Shown here: positions 25,901-35,028 of the stretch, piece by piece
How positions within the stretch are numbered: position 1 is the stretch's first letter
Layout: every line of letters begins with the position of its first letter
Assembly: GCF_025583945.1 (NCBI RefSeq)
Contig: NZ_JAOEGU010000036.1
Coordinates: 1 to 40,620, forward strand
Length of the DNA stretch: 40,620 nt
Direction: 5' to 3'
Source: Methylobacter psychrophilus
Lineage (GTDB): Bacteria > Pseudomonadota > Gammaproteobacteria > Methylococcales > Methylomonadaceae
Program-made: the position numbers and the translations under genes
Notes under the pieces: model-generated
What the model saw: the letters and a program-made list of their open reading frames with translations, nothing else
The model's database searches: none
What the model was told of the DNA's origin: nothing

Positions 25901-26851
25901 CAGTAGATTATCCAATGCCGTTCCCCAAAGTACCGCCTTTTTACCACCGGCGTTCATCGCTACATTACCGCCCACACAGGACGCATCTGCCGAAGTAGGA
26001 TCACAGGCAAATACCAGGCCGGCATTATCAGCCACATCCATAACGCGCCGGGTCACTACACCGGCACCGGTATTAATCGTTGCATAAGTCTGATCAACAC
26101 CCGGAAGACTAGTCTCCTGCTCCACAGGGCCTATATCGATCAATTTTTCGGTATTAATCACCGCAGAATAAAGCGTCAGCGGAACTGCGCCACCGGTATA
26201 ACCAGTGCCGCCACCGCGAGGAATAATGGTGAGCCCTAATTTAATACAATCGCGTACCAGATGGCCAACTTCTTCTTCAGTACAGGGATACAAAACGACA
26301 AAAGGATATTCCACCCGCCAGTCAGTAGCATCGGTAACGTGAGAGACACGGGCAAAACCATCAAAACAGATGTTATCTTTACGGGTATGTTTGGCCAGTA
26401 AAGCCAAGGCTTTCTGACGCATTTCTTGAGTGCGTTTAAAATCCGCTTCAAAGGCATTAACAGCCTGATGTGCAGCGTCAATCAACAAGTTAACCCGACG
26501 TGTCCTATCAGGATGCTCGCTTTCATCTTCGGCATCGCGTTTGTGCATCTGTTTAAGACGATGACGTAACGCTGTCAGCAAGGCTTTCCGGCGTTTACGA
26601 TTATCCAGTAAATCATCTTCAAGATAAGGATTACGCTGAACCGCCCAAATATCTCCCAGCACCTCAAAAAGCATTTTTGCGGAACGACCGGTTATCCGTT
26701 CGCCACGTAGCGATTCCAGAATCAGCCAGTTCTCTTCACCCAACAAGCGAATAACAATTTCGCGGTCTGAAAAAGACGTGTAATTATAAGGAATTTCGCG
26801 TAGCCGCGCTGGCGACGCATCGGAAAACAAGGGGGGAAATGTTGAATTCAC
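22940..26851 (-). CDS. Giant FAD/Fe-S oxidoreductase (DUF3683, GlcD-like plus CCG domains)
   Basis: The protein of about 1300 residues combines an N-terminal DUF3683-like helical domain, a GlcD-type FAD domain (near 190-350, with [15 protein letters not shown] and [19 protein letters not shown]), the FAD-oxidase C-terminal part ([25 protein letters not shown]), two ferredoxin clusters ([11 protein letters not shown] near 840, [12 protein letters not shown] near 904) and two cysteine-rich CCG units (CCGYP, CGTCF; HDPCHSP, CCGESG). This is a fusion of the glycolate/lactate-dehydrogenase D, F and E modules in one chain. It probably oxidises a 2-hydroxy acid and feeds the quinone pool; the substrate is unknown. 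I chose GTG at 26851 because AGGA lies five bases upstream and a TATAAT promoter sits 36 bases upstream. A TTG ten codons earlier (26881) would coincide with the transcription start. Confidence 0.9.
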   Translation of the reverse strand: MNSTFPPLFSDASPARLREIPYNYTSFSDREIVIRLLGEENWLILESLRGERITGRSAKMLFEVLGDIWAVQRNPYLEDDLLDNRKRRKALLTALRHRLKQMHKRDAEDESEHPDRTRRVNLLIDAAHQAVNAFEADFKRTQEMRQKALALLAKHTRKDNICFDGFARVSHVTDATDWRVEYPFVVLYPCTEEEVGHLVRDCIKLGLTIIPRGGGTGYTGGAVPLTLYSAVINTEKLIDIGPVEQETSLPGVDQTYATINTGAGVVTRRVMDVADNAGLVFACDPTSADASCVGGNVAMNAGGKKAVLWGTALDNLLSWRMVTPDGNWLDVERFKHNLGKIHDQDQVTFLLKRFDAKRKNLLSEERLVIPGANFRKGELGKDVTDKFLGGLPGIQKEGCDGIITSARWILHKMPAFTRTFCLEFYGQVREAVPSIVEIRDYLAALPKNGELRVMLAGLEHLDERYVKAVGYASKAKNHGRPKMVLIGDIVGDNDKQVALAASEVVRLCNARDAEGFIAVSPETRQTFWLDRARTAAIAKHTNAFKINEDVVIPLPRMGDYCDGIERINIELSLRNKLRLCHALSDFLEGELPLRSYENSVGKIDLIGDRRDHALTVVEQVRERWQWQYDNLDLPLQQADAACKDHGITVGELTNRAAQPTLFHRLQDHSLRVSWKQELLPLLKNIFEGDNFRPIIERIDAVHKEVLRGRVFVALHMHAGDGNVHTNLPVNSDHYEMLQEANTAVARIMALARSLGGVISGEHGIGITKYEFLSTEELASFHDYKQRVDPEGRFNRGKLMPGAGMEAAYTTSFSLMGYESLILQQSDIGAISDSIKDCLRCGKCKPVCATHVPRANLLYSPRNKILATSLLIEAFLYEEQTRRGISITHWKEFEDVADHCTVCHKCFNPCPVDIDFGDVSMNMRNLLRKMGKQSFNPVKTAAIAFLSTGRPNSIKFMRKLLIEWSYKAQRIGNFLLRPWGKAQLAQPPSSTGKPPMREFVIHFTNRKMPDNVPSKTARALLGIESDQIVPIIRDRNKTRADSEAVFYFPGCGSERLFSQVGLATQAMLYEIGVQTVLPPGYLCCGYPQRAAGQFDKAEKISTDNRVLFHRVANTLNYLDIKTVVVSCGTCFDQLLDYEFDKIFPGCRMLDIHEYLLEKGVKLEGVNGTRYLYHDPCHSPMKQQDPMKTVNALIGAEVLKSERCCGESGTLAVARPDISTQVRYSKAVELKNDTGKVRADGFDGPIKMLTSCPSCVQGLQRFEDGAEQLDVDYIVVEIARHVLGKNWMKNYIKQAGSGGIERVLL

Positions 26852-26886
26852 TGATATCCTGCGCTTTGACGTGATTGACAAAACTC

Positions 26887-26915
26887 ATTATAACACTCAC
26901 GGATGTGAGCGAAAA
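26887..26915 (-). promoter_or_regulatory. Sigma-70-like promoter of the giant oxidoreductase
   Basis: On the minus strand TATAAT (26887-26892) is a perfect -10 box; TTTTCG (26910-26915) at 17-base spacing is a weak -35. A small CTCAC/GTGAG dyad (26896-26909) lies in the spacer and could be a regulator site. The predicted start near 26880 leaves about 29 bases of leader to the GTG. Confidence 0.5.
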
Positions 26916-27137
26916 TACCAAAAATTGTGTGGACTTCATTATATTTAAATCAGCAGTGAACAACGACAAATGCTTAAGCTCTCTGCTAATCGACCAAAAG
27001 ATCGAAAAAAACAATACAGAAAAATTATTTAAAGTTCAATCTGCAGCCACCAGCACAATTAATATAACTGTAATATAAATAAACTTAATTCATGCGATAA
27101 TTAACGAAATTGCCGTATGTTTTAATATTTGATACAA

Positions 27138-28877
27138 ATGAAAAGAGTAAATAAGTCTGATTTGGAAGAAGCGTTAGCGCTGTGTAAAGGAGCTTTTATA
27201 TCCGCTGCCGGATTCAGTATGGTTATTAATTTGTTGCAACTTGTTCCAACTATTTACATGCTGCAATTATATGACCGCGTGGTACCTACCGGAAATCGAT
27301 CAACGCTGCTAATGCTGACCTTGATAGTGATCGTACTGTTTTTGACGATGGGTGCCTTGGAATGGGTACGTTCACAAATACTGGTCAGGGTTAGTTCACG
27401 ATTGGAAACACTTCTTAACGAAAGATTGTTTCAGGTCGCTTATAAACAATCGCTCTATACAGGTGGACAACGAGCAAGCTCGCAACCCCTCGATGACTTA
27501 ACGTCCTTAAGGCAATTTATGACTGGCAACGGTCTGTTCGCCTTTTTTGATGTGCCGTGGATGCCTGTTTATATTGCCGTTATGTTTATTTTTCATCCTC
27601 TATACGGGTGGGCAGCGGTAGGCACTTCAATAATACTGGTTATCGTCGCCATCATTCAGGAAAAGTCTACCAGTAAATTATTAGGTGAAGCCAATAACCT
27701 GGCGATGACAGGCCGTGGCTTGGTCAATAAAAACCTTAGAAATGCAGAAGTTATTGAGTCCATGGGGATGTTGCGAAATATTCAACTGCGATGGCTGGAA
27801 GGTACAAGGCAAGTTCTGGTGTTACAGGCAAGAGCAAGTTCTCGCGCCGGTTTAATTAGCGGAATATCAAAAGTTATTCGACTGTCATCACAATCCTTAA
27901 TTTTAGGTCTGGGTGCCTATTTAGTAATAGAGAATGAAATAACACCCGGCTTAATGATCGGTGGTTCCATTCTGCTGGGCCGGGCGCTTGCGCCAATCGA
28001 TATGATGATTGGTACCTGGAAAGGTTTTATTACTGCGCGTGGACAATACCATCGCCTGAATGAATTATTGCTTCAGATACCGGCCGAAACCGAGAAAATG
28101 ACCTTACCAGCACCAGAAGGCAATTTCCAGATAGAAGCTGCAGTAGTTATTCCTCCTGGAGCCAAAACACCAGTATTAAAAGGCATTACCTTAGCCATTG
28201 CAAAGGGTGATGTGATCGGCGTAATTGGCCCCAGTGGCGCTGGAAAATCAACTTTTGCCAGAGCTTTATTGGGTATATGGCCGACCGCTAATGGAAAAAT
28301 CCGTCTGGATGGCGCAGATGTTTTTGCCTGGAGTCGTGATGAACTGGGTCCCTATATTGGCTATTTACCACAAGATATAGAGCTATTTGAAGGCACCATC
28401 AGTGAAAACATCGCACGATTTGGTGATATAGATCCGGAAAAAGTGATTACTGCCGCCAAAATGGCTGATGTGCATGAGCTGATTTTACGTTTGCCGGAAG
28501 GCTATGACACACTGATAGGCGCAAGCGGCGGCAATTTATCTGGCGGTCAGCGTCAGCGTATCGGTTTGGCCAGAGCACTTTACGGTGACCCTGTCGTTGT
28601 GGTATTGGACGAACCCAACTCAAATCTGGATGAGCAAGGTGAGTTTGCCCTTGGCAATGCAATCCAGCGTTTAAAGCATAAAAGAGCCACTGTTATTGTC
28701 ATTACTCATCGCAACAATGTGCTGGCAAATGTAGACAAACTACTCATCTTAAATGACGGACTTGTTTCTATTTATGGACCCAAGGACGAGGTCATGGCGC
28801 ATTTTCAAAAGCAACAAATGGCGACAGCACCGACACAGGCTCCTCAGGCAGCCGGCACCCTAACTACTCGGGCATAA
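27138..28877 (+). CDS. Type I secretion ABC transporter (PrtD family)
   Basis: The 579-residue inner-membrane ATPase/permease drives one-step secretion of unfolded RTX-type proteins. The transmembrane domain (about 20-310) has AAGFSMVINLLQLVPTIYML and the family's QLYDRVVPTGN; the nucleotide domain carries Walker A GPSGAGKST (near 365), the Q-loop YLPQDIELF, signature LSGGQRQRIGLARAL and Walker B VVVLDEPNSNLD. There is no N-terminal C39 peptidase-like domain, so it is PrtD/LipB-like rather than HlyB-like. I chose ATG at 27138; a TTG three codons earlier is in frame. It heads a tight three-gene operon and is probably the exporter of the RTX protease at 36682-38160. Confidence 0.94.
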   Translation: MKRVNKSDLEEALALCKGAFISAAGFSMVINLLQLVPTIYMLQLYDRVVPTGNRSTLLMLTLIVIVLFLTMGALEWVRSQILVRVSSRLETLLNERLFQVAYKQSLYTGGQRASSQPLDDLTSLRQFMTGNGLFAFFDVPWMPVYIAVMFIFHPLYGWAAVGTSIILVIVAIIQEKSTSKLLGEANNLAMTGRGLVNKNLRNAEVIESMGMLRNIQLRWLEGTRQVLVLQARASSRAGLISGISKVIRLSSQSLILGLGAYLVIENEITPGLMIGGSILLGRALAPIDMMIGTWKGFITARGQYHRLNELLLQIPAETEKMTLPAPEGNFQIEAAVVIPPGAKTPVLKGITLAIAKGDVIGVIGPSGAGKSTFARALLGIWPTANGKIRLDGADVFAWSRDELGPYIGYLPQDIELFEGTISENIARFGDIDPEKVITAAKMADVHELILRLPEGYDTLIGASGGNLSGGQRQRIGLARALYGDPVVVVLDEPNSNLDEQGEFALGNAIQRLKHKRATVIVITHRNNVLANVDKLLILNDGLVSIYGPKDEVMAHFQKQQMATAPTQAPQAAGTLTTRA

Positions 28878-28883
28878 ACAGAC

Positions 28884-30212
28884 ATGAAAGAACGGCTTGC
28901 ACAAGTAACTACTGTTACAGGAATCCCTCTACTGACTGATGACCGGTCAATTCGTAATATCGGCGTTGTCATCCTCATTGCTACCTTCGGTATTTTGGGT
29001 ACATGGGGTTATCTGGCACCCATAGATAGCGCTGCACTGGCACCTGGTTATGTAACCGTAAAGTCCCATAGAAAAACCGTACAACATCTGGATGGTGGCA
29101 TAGTCAGTGAATTAATGGCAAAAGATGGTGATGTCGTTAAGTCAGGGGATGTATTACTGATACTTGATGGTACTGAAGTTAAGGCACAACTGGAAATCAT
29201 TCGCGGCCAACACATCACCTTGTCAGCGCAAATAGCCAGGCTTATTGCAGAAAGGGACCAACAGAATCAAATCAATTTCCCTGATGAGTTGCGTGATCTG
29301 TCTGACCCTCATATTGCCCAGGCAACTCATGGAGAAAGCCAGCTATTTAATGCCCGAAAAAGCGCCCTACAAGGTGAAATATCGGTTTTAAATCAAAGAA
29401 TAAGTCAGTTGGGATCAAAAATAAAGGGCCTGCAAGGTCAACGTAGCAGTAAAGAAGCGTTAATGATCTCTTATGGTGATGAAGTTCACGATCTAAAAGA
29501 ATTATTGGCCGAAGGTTTTGCCGACAAACAAAGACTGCGGGATATTGAACGTAATCATGCACAGGTTACCGGAGAAGTTGCCGCCTTAAGCTCTGAAATT
29601 GCAGGCAATGAAATCCAGATTGGCGAAACAAAATTACAAATTTTACAGCTTCAAAAAAAGTTCCAGGAAGAAGTTGCCATTAAACTGGGTGAGGTTCAAG
29701 CGGAGTTATACGACGTTGCCCAACGTCTGGTAGCAACCAGAGACAAAGTAGCCAGAACAGTAATCATCGCACCCGCCGATGGTCGTGTATTGGGCTTATC
29801 CGTTCATAATGTTGGCGGTGTCATTTCACCCGGAAAACCCATACTCGACATTGTTCCGCAACAAGAAGAATTAATCATAGATGCTCAGGTATCGCCGATG
29901 GATATAGACAGAGTCAGGGCAGGATTAGTGGCAGAAGTAAGGTTTAGTGCTTTTAAACAAGCCTTAACACCAAAAATGCAAGGTAAAGTCATTAATTTAT
30001 CAGCCGACCGGTTAACCGATGAAAAAACCGAGCAACCTTATTATCTGGCACAAATTGAATTAACTCCGGACAGCTTTCAAAAATTGGGAGAGCTGGAATT
30101 ACTACCCGGAATGCCCGCAGAAGTACTGATCAATACCGGTGAAAGAACGGTCTTTGAATACCTGATGCAGCCCATCACTAATGCTTTTGCCCGCGCATTT
30201 ATAGAAGACTAA
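28884..30212 (+). CDS. HlyD-family type I secretion membrane-fusion protein
   Basis: The 442-residue adaptor bridges the ABC transporter and TolC. It has a short cytoplasmic N-terminus, a single membrane helix (about 26-46, IGVVILIATFGILGTWGYLAPID), a first lipoyl half QHLDGGIVSELMAKDGDVVKSG, a long coiled-coil hairpin (about 110-280), the second lipoyl half VIIAPADGRVLGLSVHNVGGVI, and the closing beta domain with PLDI-like SPMDIDRVRAGLVAEVRFSAF. It starts six bases after the ABC gene and ends six bases before the TolC gene, so all three are one transcript. Confidence 0.94.
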   Translation: MKERLAQVTTVTGIPLLTDDRSIRNIGVVILIATFGILGTWGYLAPIDSAALAPGYVTVKSHRKTVQHLDGGIVSELMAKDGDVVKSGDVLLILDGTEVKAQLEIIRGQHITLSAQIARLIAERDQQNQINFPDELRDLSDPHIAQATHGESQLFNARKSALQGEISVLNQRISQLGSKIKGLQGQRSSKEALMISYGDEVHDLKELLAEGFADKQRLRDIERNHAQVTGEVAALSSEIAGNEIQIGETKLQILQLQKKFQEEVAIKLGEVQAELYDVAQRLVATRDKVARTVIIAPADGRVLGLSVHNVGGVISPGKPILDIVPQQEELIIDAQVSPMDIDRVRAGLVAEVRFSAFKQALTPKMQGKVINLSADRLTDEKTEQPYYLAQIELTPDSFQKLGELELLPGMPAEVLINTGERTVFEYLMQPITNAFARAFIED

Positions 30213-30218
30213 GGCCTC

Positions 30219-31586
30219 ATGAAAAAACTACCATTACTCATTATCTGCCTGACTATCCTATACACAGGTACTGGTAAAGCTGAAGACTTACTTACTATCT
30301 ATCAACAAGCATTAGAAGCTGATCCACAGTTACAAACGGCGGCATTAAAAGTTGAAATAGGTGCCGCACAAAAAGGGCAAGCGCTGGGTCAAATGCTGCC
30401 GCAAATAAGCGCCAATACAAATTGGTCGAAAAACAGTCAAACTTCAGGCGTATCTGGCGTGCCCAATAGCGCTTGTTCAAATCCACCCTGCACATCTAAT
30501 TATAATGGTACCCGTTATACGGTTTCATTGACACAAACGGTACTTGATTTTGCCAAGTTTTGGGACTGGCGACGTGCACAAGAAATTGAAAATCAATACG
30601 CCTCAGAAAATATTGAAGCGCAGCATGCCTTGATGTTTAATGTAGTAGAAAAGTATTTTGATGTGCTTGAAGCTGAAGACCAATTACATTATCTTCAGGC
30701 CGAAAGTGAAAGTACCTTAAAACAGCTGGAACAGGTTCAAAAACAATATGCCAAGCAACTGGTTTTAGTCACCGATTTATATGAAGTGGAAGCCCGACTT
30801 GATCAGATAAAAGCGACTGAAATTGAAGCGGAAACGCTATTGGCGACTGCTCGGGAAAGTTTAAAAGAATTAACCAATACCGAACCGGTAGCACTCTATC
30901 AATTGCGTGATGAAATAGACTACAAAAAACTGGATGGTGCGTTGAAGGATTGGATTGAAGTCGCTAAAAGTGAGAATCCTACTCTGGCAGCCCAACTCAG
31001 TGCCATAGCAGCGGCAAGTGATAATGTAGCCGTACAAAAATCAAGATATTTACCTGTCGTTGACATGCAACTAAATTATAATGCGACCAATACCGGCTAT
31101 CAAAGCATCAATTTAGGCAGTAACTATGAAACACAAGTCGCTGCAATAAACGTTAGTATTCCTTTATTTACCGGAGGGACAACGACCAACCGCATGTTTG
31201 AAGCTCAACATAAATTATCTATCAGCAAATATGAAAATGAAGCCAAAATTCGTACCTTAATTAAGGAAACCAGTGATTCATTTTTAAGTTCCAATGCCAG
31301 TGTCAGACGCATTAGTGCAACCCGTAAAGCACTAGAATCAGCTATTAAATCCAGACAGGCAATGGAAAGTGGTTTTGGTTATGGCGTTCAAACTATCACT
31401 GATGTGTTAAATGCCCAACAAGGCGAATTTAAATCCAAAAGAGATTTATCACAGGCAAAATACAGCTATATAAAAAACAGGATGCGATTTATGACGTCTG
31501 TCGGTTTAATAAGCCAGGAAAATATGATCGAAGTTAATAATTGGTTGCAAGTCATGCCAAAACAACCGCAAATAAATTCTAATTAA
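30219..31586 (+). CDS. TolC-family outer-membrane channel of the type I system
   Basis: The 455-residue protein begins with a cleavable signal peptide (cleavage likely after GKA, residue 21), followed by the TolC start EDLLTIYQQALEADPQLQTA. The two outer-membrane-efflux repeats are visible: AQHALMFNVVEKYFDVLEAE with LEQVQKQYAKQLVLVTDLYE, and then GFGYGVQTITDVLNAQQGEF. There is no lipobox, unlike the RND outer-membrane factor encoded at 13361. It is the last gene of the secretion operon. A palindromic repeat 59 bases downstream may end or stabilise the message. Confidence 0.94.
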   Translation: MKKLPLLIICLTILYTGTGKAEDLLTIYQQALEADPQLQTAALKVEIGAAQKGQALGQMLPQISANTNWSKNSQTSGVSGVPNSACSNPPCTSNYNGTRYTVSLTQTVLDFAKFWDWRRAQEIENQYASENIEAQHALMFNVVEKYFDVLEAEDQLHYLQAESESTLKQLEQVQKQYAKQLVLVTDLYEVEARLDQIKATEIEAETLLATARESLKELTNTEPVALYQLRDEIDYKKLDGALKDWIEVAKSENPTLAAQLSAIAAASDNVAVQKSRYLPVVDMQLNYNATNTGYQSINLGSNYETQVAAINVSIPLFTGGTTTNRMFEAQHKLSISKYENEAKIRTLIKETSDSFLSSNASVRRISATRKALESAIKSRQAMESGFGYGVQTITDVLNAQQGEFKSKRDLSQAKYSYIKNRMRFMTSVGLISQENMIEVNNWLQVMPKQPQINSN

Positions 31587-31621
31587 AAGCCCTCGTAATA
31601 GCATAGAGATTCTATAAATTC

Positions 31622-31691
31622 TTAGATAAATAATCTCGATGCTAACGGATAACATCCCTTCAAGGGATGGTATCCGTACCAGTTTGCAGCG
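31622..31691. repeat. Copy 3 of the dispersed palindromic repeat
   Basis: The core 31645-31677 is ACGGATAACATCCCTT, C, AAGGGATGGTATCCGT, one mismatch between arms. The preceding AGATAAATAAT and following GTA..AG.TT.CAG match copy 1 at 1711-1780. It lies in the convergent gap between the TolC gene and the methyltransferase-glycosyltransferase gene, where it could act on both 3' ends. Confidence 0.75.
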
Positions 31692-31760
31692 ACTTTAGCT
31701 GGATATATAATTTCTGCAAGACCTTGGAACTGGTTTTATTACGCAGAAAACATTTTTAAA

Positions 31761-33671
31761 TCAAATTCTTTTTAATCTTTGAAGTAACCCACTAAAGCCT
31801 TCAGTACTTATAACCCTGTAAATTTTAAGATAGACAGCCGGGCTCAGCAATTGCCGAAAAATCCGGGAAAAACTCATTTTCACTTCCAAATGAATGCCAT
31901 TAGCATCAATTGCCGTTTTAAGAATGCCAACTTGATAGGTTTCAGGCTTCAATAAGGCCAAATCTTCTGTCCTTGAAATAGCCAGTTTATTAACGACAGA
32001 TTGCCAGGCATCACCCGCCACATTCAATGAAAATAATTGGCTAACATATTCAATTGCACGTTGAGCAAGCAGATTTCTTAACTCAAACGAGTCACCCAGC
32101 TTTAATATCGCCGTAACCCAACTGTCAGTATCATTGCTTACCAAAAAACCAGTTTCTTCGTTGATAATGTAATCAGAATAAGGTGGGACATTGGAACATA
32201 TTACGGGCATGCCAGCCAAAGCATAATCAAAAAATTTAATGGGACTTTTGCAGGAACTAAATACAGAATCATCCAAAGGAATCAGTCCAACAGGATTGAT
32301 TAAACCACTTAATAATTTTTTAAAGTCAGTATGGCTAACTAAATCAGATCTTGTTATTTTAATACCAAAATTTTCCAGGTAATCTCCTGGCGGTCCAATA
32401 ACAAAAATATCATAATCGGATGGATAGGTTTCTTGAATTTTAAGCAATGCCGGTGCCAAAAAGTCAACCAATACCCGATCCGAAGAGGCAACTACCAAGG
32501 TTACCTTATTGGTAGTCTGACTCGACTGGTTTGTCAACGGCAAACCAAATGACTCGGTGCAATTAGGTACGCAGATAACCAGAGGGTTCATCTTCAAAAA
32601 TTTATAGGCTAAGCGCTGGGTTGTGGTGGTGACTAAATCGGCTTTAGCAATAACCTCTAAATAAGTGTTCAACGTATCGGGGCTCATTTTGTGATGCGCT
32701 AAAAAATCAGGGATTTCAGTTAGCAAATCATCCAGTTCAAAAACACATTTTTTTCCATGTTTCTGCAAAACAGACATCAGATTGAGTATATATTCTCCTC
32801 CTGAGCGTTGAAATACAAAAATGTCTCCCCAATAAAGATCATCAAGCCTGATTTCATTGTAATCTCTATATCTGATACGGCCATTGTATCGATTTTTCCA
32901 ATTATCCAAAGGATTCTTAATGCGTATATCATACAAGGACAAATCTTTATTGGGGACATAAGCAACAATTCTTACTGCATTTTCGCGCTTTGGTTCTGCA
33001 AGAAATATGTTTTGAAAAACAGTAGCATCAGGTTCATCAGAAACCAGATTATTGACCAGATCAATATATTTTTGACTCAAATTTAAATTGCATAATTGAT
33101 CAACCATCTCAATCGGTAAATGCACCTGGCCAAGCTCTTGAATTTCATAATCAGCTTGTTCAAATAATGCCTGAGCACTCTCTCTGGTAAAAAAACGCAA
33201 ATGTGTTCGATCCAAGATACCTAAATCTGCATACTCCCACCGTCCCTCAAGCAACATCGCTCTGATGGCCGCATGAGCAACATTGGGCAAAGAAGCAATA
33301 ATAAAGCCGTCACGATGTAAATGATTATGACAAATCTCAAGCACTTGATTAGGGTCGGCAATATGCTCTAAAACATCGCCAAATAAAATGACATCAAATT
33401 TTTCATCGCTATGCCGGGTGAAATAGTCACCTATGCTACCGTTATAAACAGAGTCCAATACCTCACCGGCTTTGTGTGCCGCATGTGGATTCATTTCAAC
33501 GCCCAGAACAGTGTGGCCCAAATTTTTAAGATACCCCCCTAAATATCCCTCGGAACAACCCACGTCAAGAATTTTTAGGAGACGGTCTTTAGCTTTTTCA
33601 ACTAAAAAATCAATCGCAATGGTATGCGAGTTATTTTTATTAGCAGTGTCAATGGTTGATATATAAGCCAT
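31761..33671 (-). CDS. Bifunctional class I methyltransferase and glycosyltransferase
   Basis: The 636-residue protein joins two enzymes. Residues about 15-190 are a SAM-dependent methyltransferase: ILDVGCSEGYLGGYL binds SAM, DVILFGDVLEHIADP is motif II, and RTHLRFFTRES is typical of sugar or glycolipid methyltransferases. Residues about 240-560 resemble a GT-B glycosyltransferase acceptor/donor fold: a KCVFELDDLL stretch seen in GT4-like proteins, then VTLVVASSDR, YDIFVIGPPGDY, and the donor-site region SPIKFFDYALAGMPVICSNVPPYSDYI. No membrane segment is evident. ATG at 33671 is used; a TTG at 33695 would add eight residues. It is the last gene of the leftward polysaccharide cluster and probably extends and methylates a surface glycan. 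Confidence 0.85.
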   Translation of the reverse strand: MAYISTIDTANKNNSHTIAIDFLVEKAKDRLLKILDVGCSEGYLGGYLKNLGHTVLGVEMNPHAAHKAGEVLDSVYNGSIGDYFTRHSDEKFDVILFGDVLEHIADPNQVLEICHNHLHRDGFIIASLPNVAHAAIRAMLLEGRWEYADLGILDRTHLRFFTRESAQALFEQADYEIQELGQVHLPIEMVDQLCNLNLSQKYIDLVNNLVSDEPDATVFQNIFLAEPKRENAVRIVAYVPNKDLSLYDIRIKNPLDNWKNRYNGRIRYRDYNEIRLDDLYWGDIFVFQRSGGEYILNLMSVLQKHGKKCVFELDDLLTEIPDFLAHHKMSPDTLNTYLEVIAKADLVTTTTQRLAYKFLKMNPLVICVPNCTESFGLPLTNQSSQTTNKVTLVVASSDRVLVDFLAPALLKIQETYPSDYDIFVIGPPGDYLENFGIKITRSDLVSHTDFKKLLSGLINPVGLIPLDDSVFSSCKSPIKFFDYALAGMPVICSNVPPYSDYIINEETGFLVSNDTDSWVTAILKLGDSFELRNLLAQRAIEYVSQLFSLNVAGDAWQSVVNKLAISRTEDLALLKPETYQVGILKTAIDANGIHLEVKMSFSRIFRQLLSPAVYLKIYRVISTEGFSGLLQRLKRI

Positions 33672-33770
33672 AATATTTAATAAACTTGATAACAATTATT
33701 AGTAAAATAAGCTGTGGATATTTCATAAAAAACCGATATTTATAAACAACCATCCAGCTTTTGTTTTCCT

Positions 33771-34988
33771 TCAGGACTTGAAACGCTTCCTGAAATCCCC
33801 TAGTTTTTTCTTCACTCGACTCAAGGTGTTATTAAGGGGAATAAATATGCCATTGCCAAACATCATTAACCGGATGTTGGCTGCATTTAATTCCTGATGT
33901 AAACCGGCAATATCCTGATCATTCTTTCGGATTATTTTCTTACTTGATTCAATGACCTGATTAGAATATTCAAGGTCATGATTAAGGGCTTGAACCACTT
34001 CGCGGCATTGATTTAACTGCGTAGTAACCTCATAAAGCTTTTTATGTAAATCATAATTTTCATGGCGCAGGCTGGCAATATCTTGCTCCTTTTGTTGGAT
34101 TATCGCTTTGCCTGAAATTAATTCGTCCCTAAGCACCGCCAGTTTTATGTCAAAATCAGCGCTACCTTGATAAGCCGGTGTAGAAAAAATATTTTCATTT
34201 TGATTCTGAAGACTTATTGCCTGCTCCATAACCGGCTTTGCATCTTCCGGAACAATGCTATCGTCAGAACCTCTTATCGTTAATTTCCCAATAGTATTAT
34301 CCCGAACGGCCTTTTTTTTAATAATACACAGGGAATTAATTATTTCTATCGAATGGATTTGATTAAGAAAATCGACATTAATCACTAACGTATCCAATCC
34401 TGATTGAACCAGAAAATTTTCCATATATTGGTTAATTGACATCCCGTTCTGCCAATGCTGGTGGTTAACAATATCAATTAATTTTTTTATAAAAGCAATT
34501 GAAGAATAAGAGTCAAAAAGACCGCCTTCATAATTTTCCCAATAACTACAATGTAAATCTTCGATAATATATACCCCATCGATAGTTAACTTAGGGAAAT
34601 AAAGCAAGAAAGCTTTAATAATATCAGCAGATTTATGAGAGCCATCATCAAAAACAAGATCGAAAGTAGCTGTTTGCCGAGTAATTTTCTCCAGTACATC
34701 TTGTTGACAACAATCACCAATAATGATCTTAATTCTATCATCAGAATAAATAAGACTTTGACATTTTTGGTCAATATCAACACCCACAATACCCCGGGCA
34801 TTTCTGAAGTATTGGCTCCAAACGGCTAAAGACCCACCATTTTGTACACCTATCTCCAGAATATTAACAGGCCTGTCTTGATACTCTGCGAGCATACGGT
34901 CATATTCTTTTAAATACAACTCCCATTTGAGCGATACTTTGCCGGAACTCTCTTGATAAAGTTCGGTAAGGGTTTTATTAATGGTCAT
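33771..34988 (-). CDS. SAM-dependent methyltransferase with long C-terminal coiled coil
   Basis: Of 405 residues, the first roughly 240 are a class I methyltransferase of the cephalosporin-hydroxylase/macrocin-methyltransferase type: ILEIGVQNGGSLAVWSQYF (Glu45, Gly47) binds SAM, FDLVFDDGSHKSADIIKAF carries the metal/substrate acidic residues, and GVYIIEDLHCSYW follows. Residues about 280-374 form an uninterrupted heptad-rich coiled coil, and the last 29 residues are basic and amphipathic (SRVKKKLGDFRKRF), suited to binding the membrane surface. This layout, methyltransferase, coiled coil and membrane-binding tail next to a Wzt gene, recalls WbdD, which caps O-antigen chains and sets their length. 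The kinase domain of WbdD O9a is absent. The analogy is inference. ATG at 34986-34988. Confidence 0.8.
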   Translation of the reverse strand: MTINKTLTELYQESSGKVSLKWELYLKEYDRMLAEYQDRPVNILEIGVQNGGSLAVWSQYFRNARGIVGVDIDQKCQSLIYSDDRIKIIIGDCCQQDVLEKITRQTATFDLVFDDGSHKSADIIKAFLLYFPKLTIDGVYIIEDLHCSYWENYEGGLFDSYSSIAFIKKLIDIVNHQHWQNGMSINQYMENFLVQSGLDTLVINVDFLNQIHSIEIINSLCIIKKKAVRDNTIGKLTIRGSDDSIVPEDAKPVMEQAISLQNQNENIFSTPAYQGSADFDIKLAVLRDELISGKAIIQQKEQDIASLRHENYDLHKKLYEVTTQLNQCREVVQALNHDLEYSNQVIESSKKIIRKNDQDIAGLHQELNAANIRLMMFGNGIFIPLNNTLSRVKKKLGDFRKRFKS

Positions 34989-35028
34989 TATGTATTCTTA
35001 ACATGATAGATTTAAACTTGATATCGGC

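Noticed and set aside
26852-26881. TTG start for the giant oxidoreductase at 26881
   Set aside because: It coincides with the predicted transcription start and has no ribosome site; GTG at 26851 has AGGA five bases upstream.
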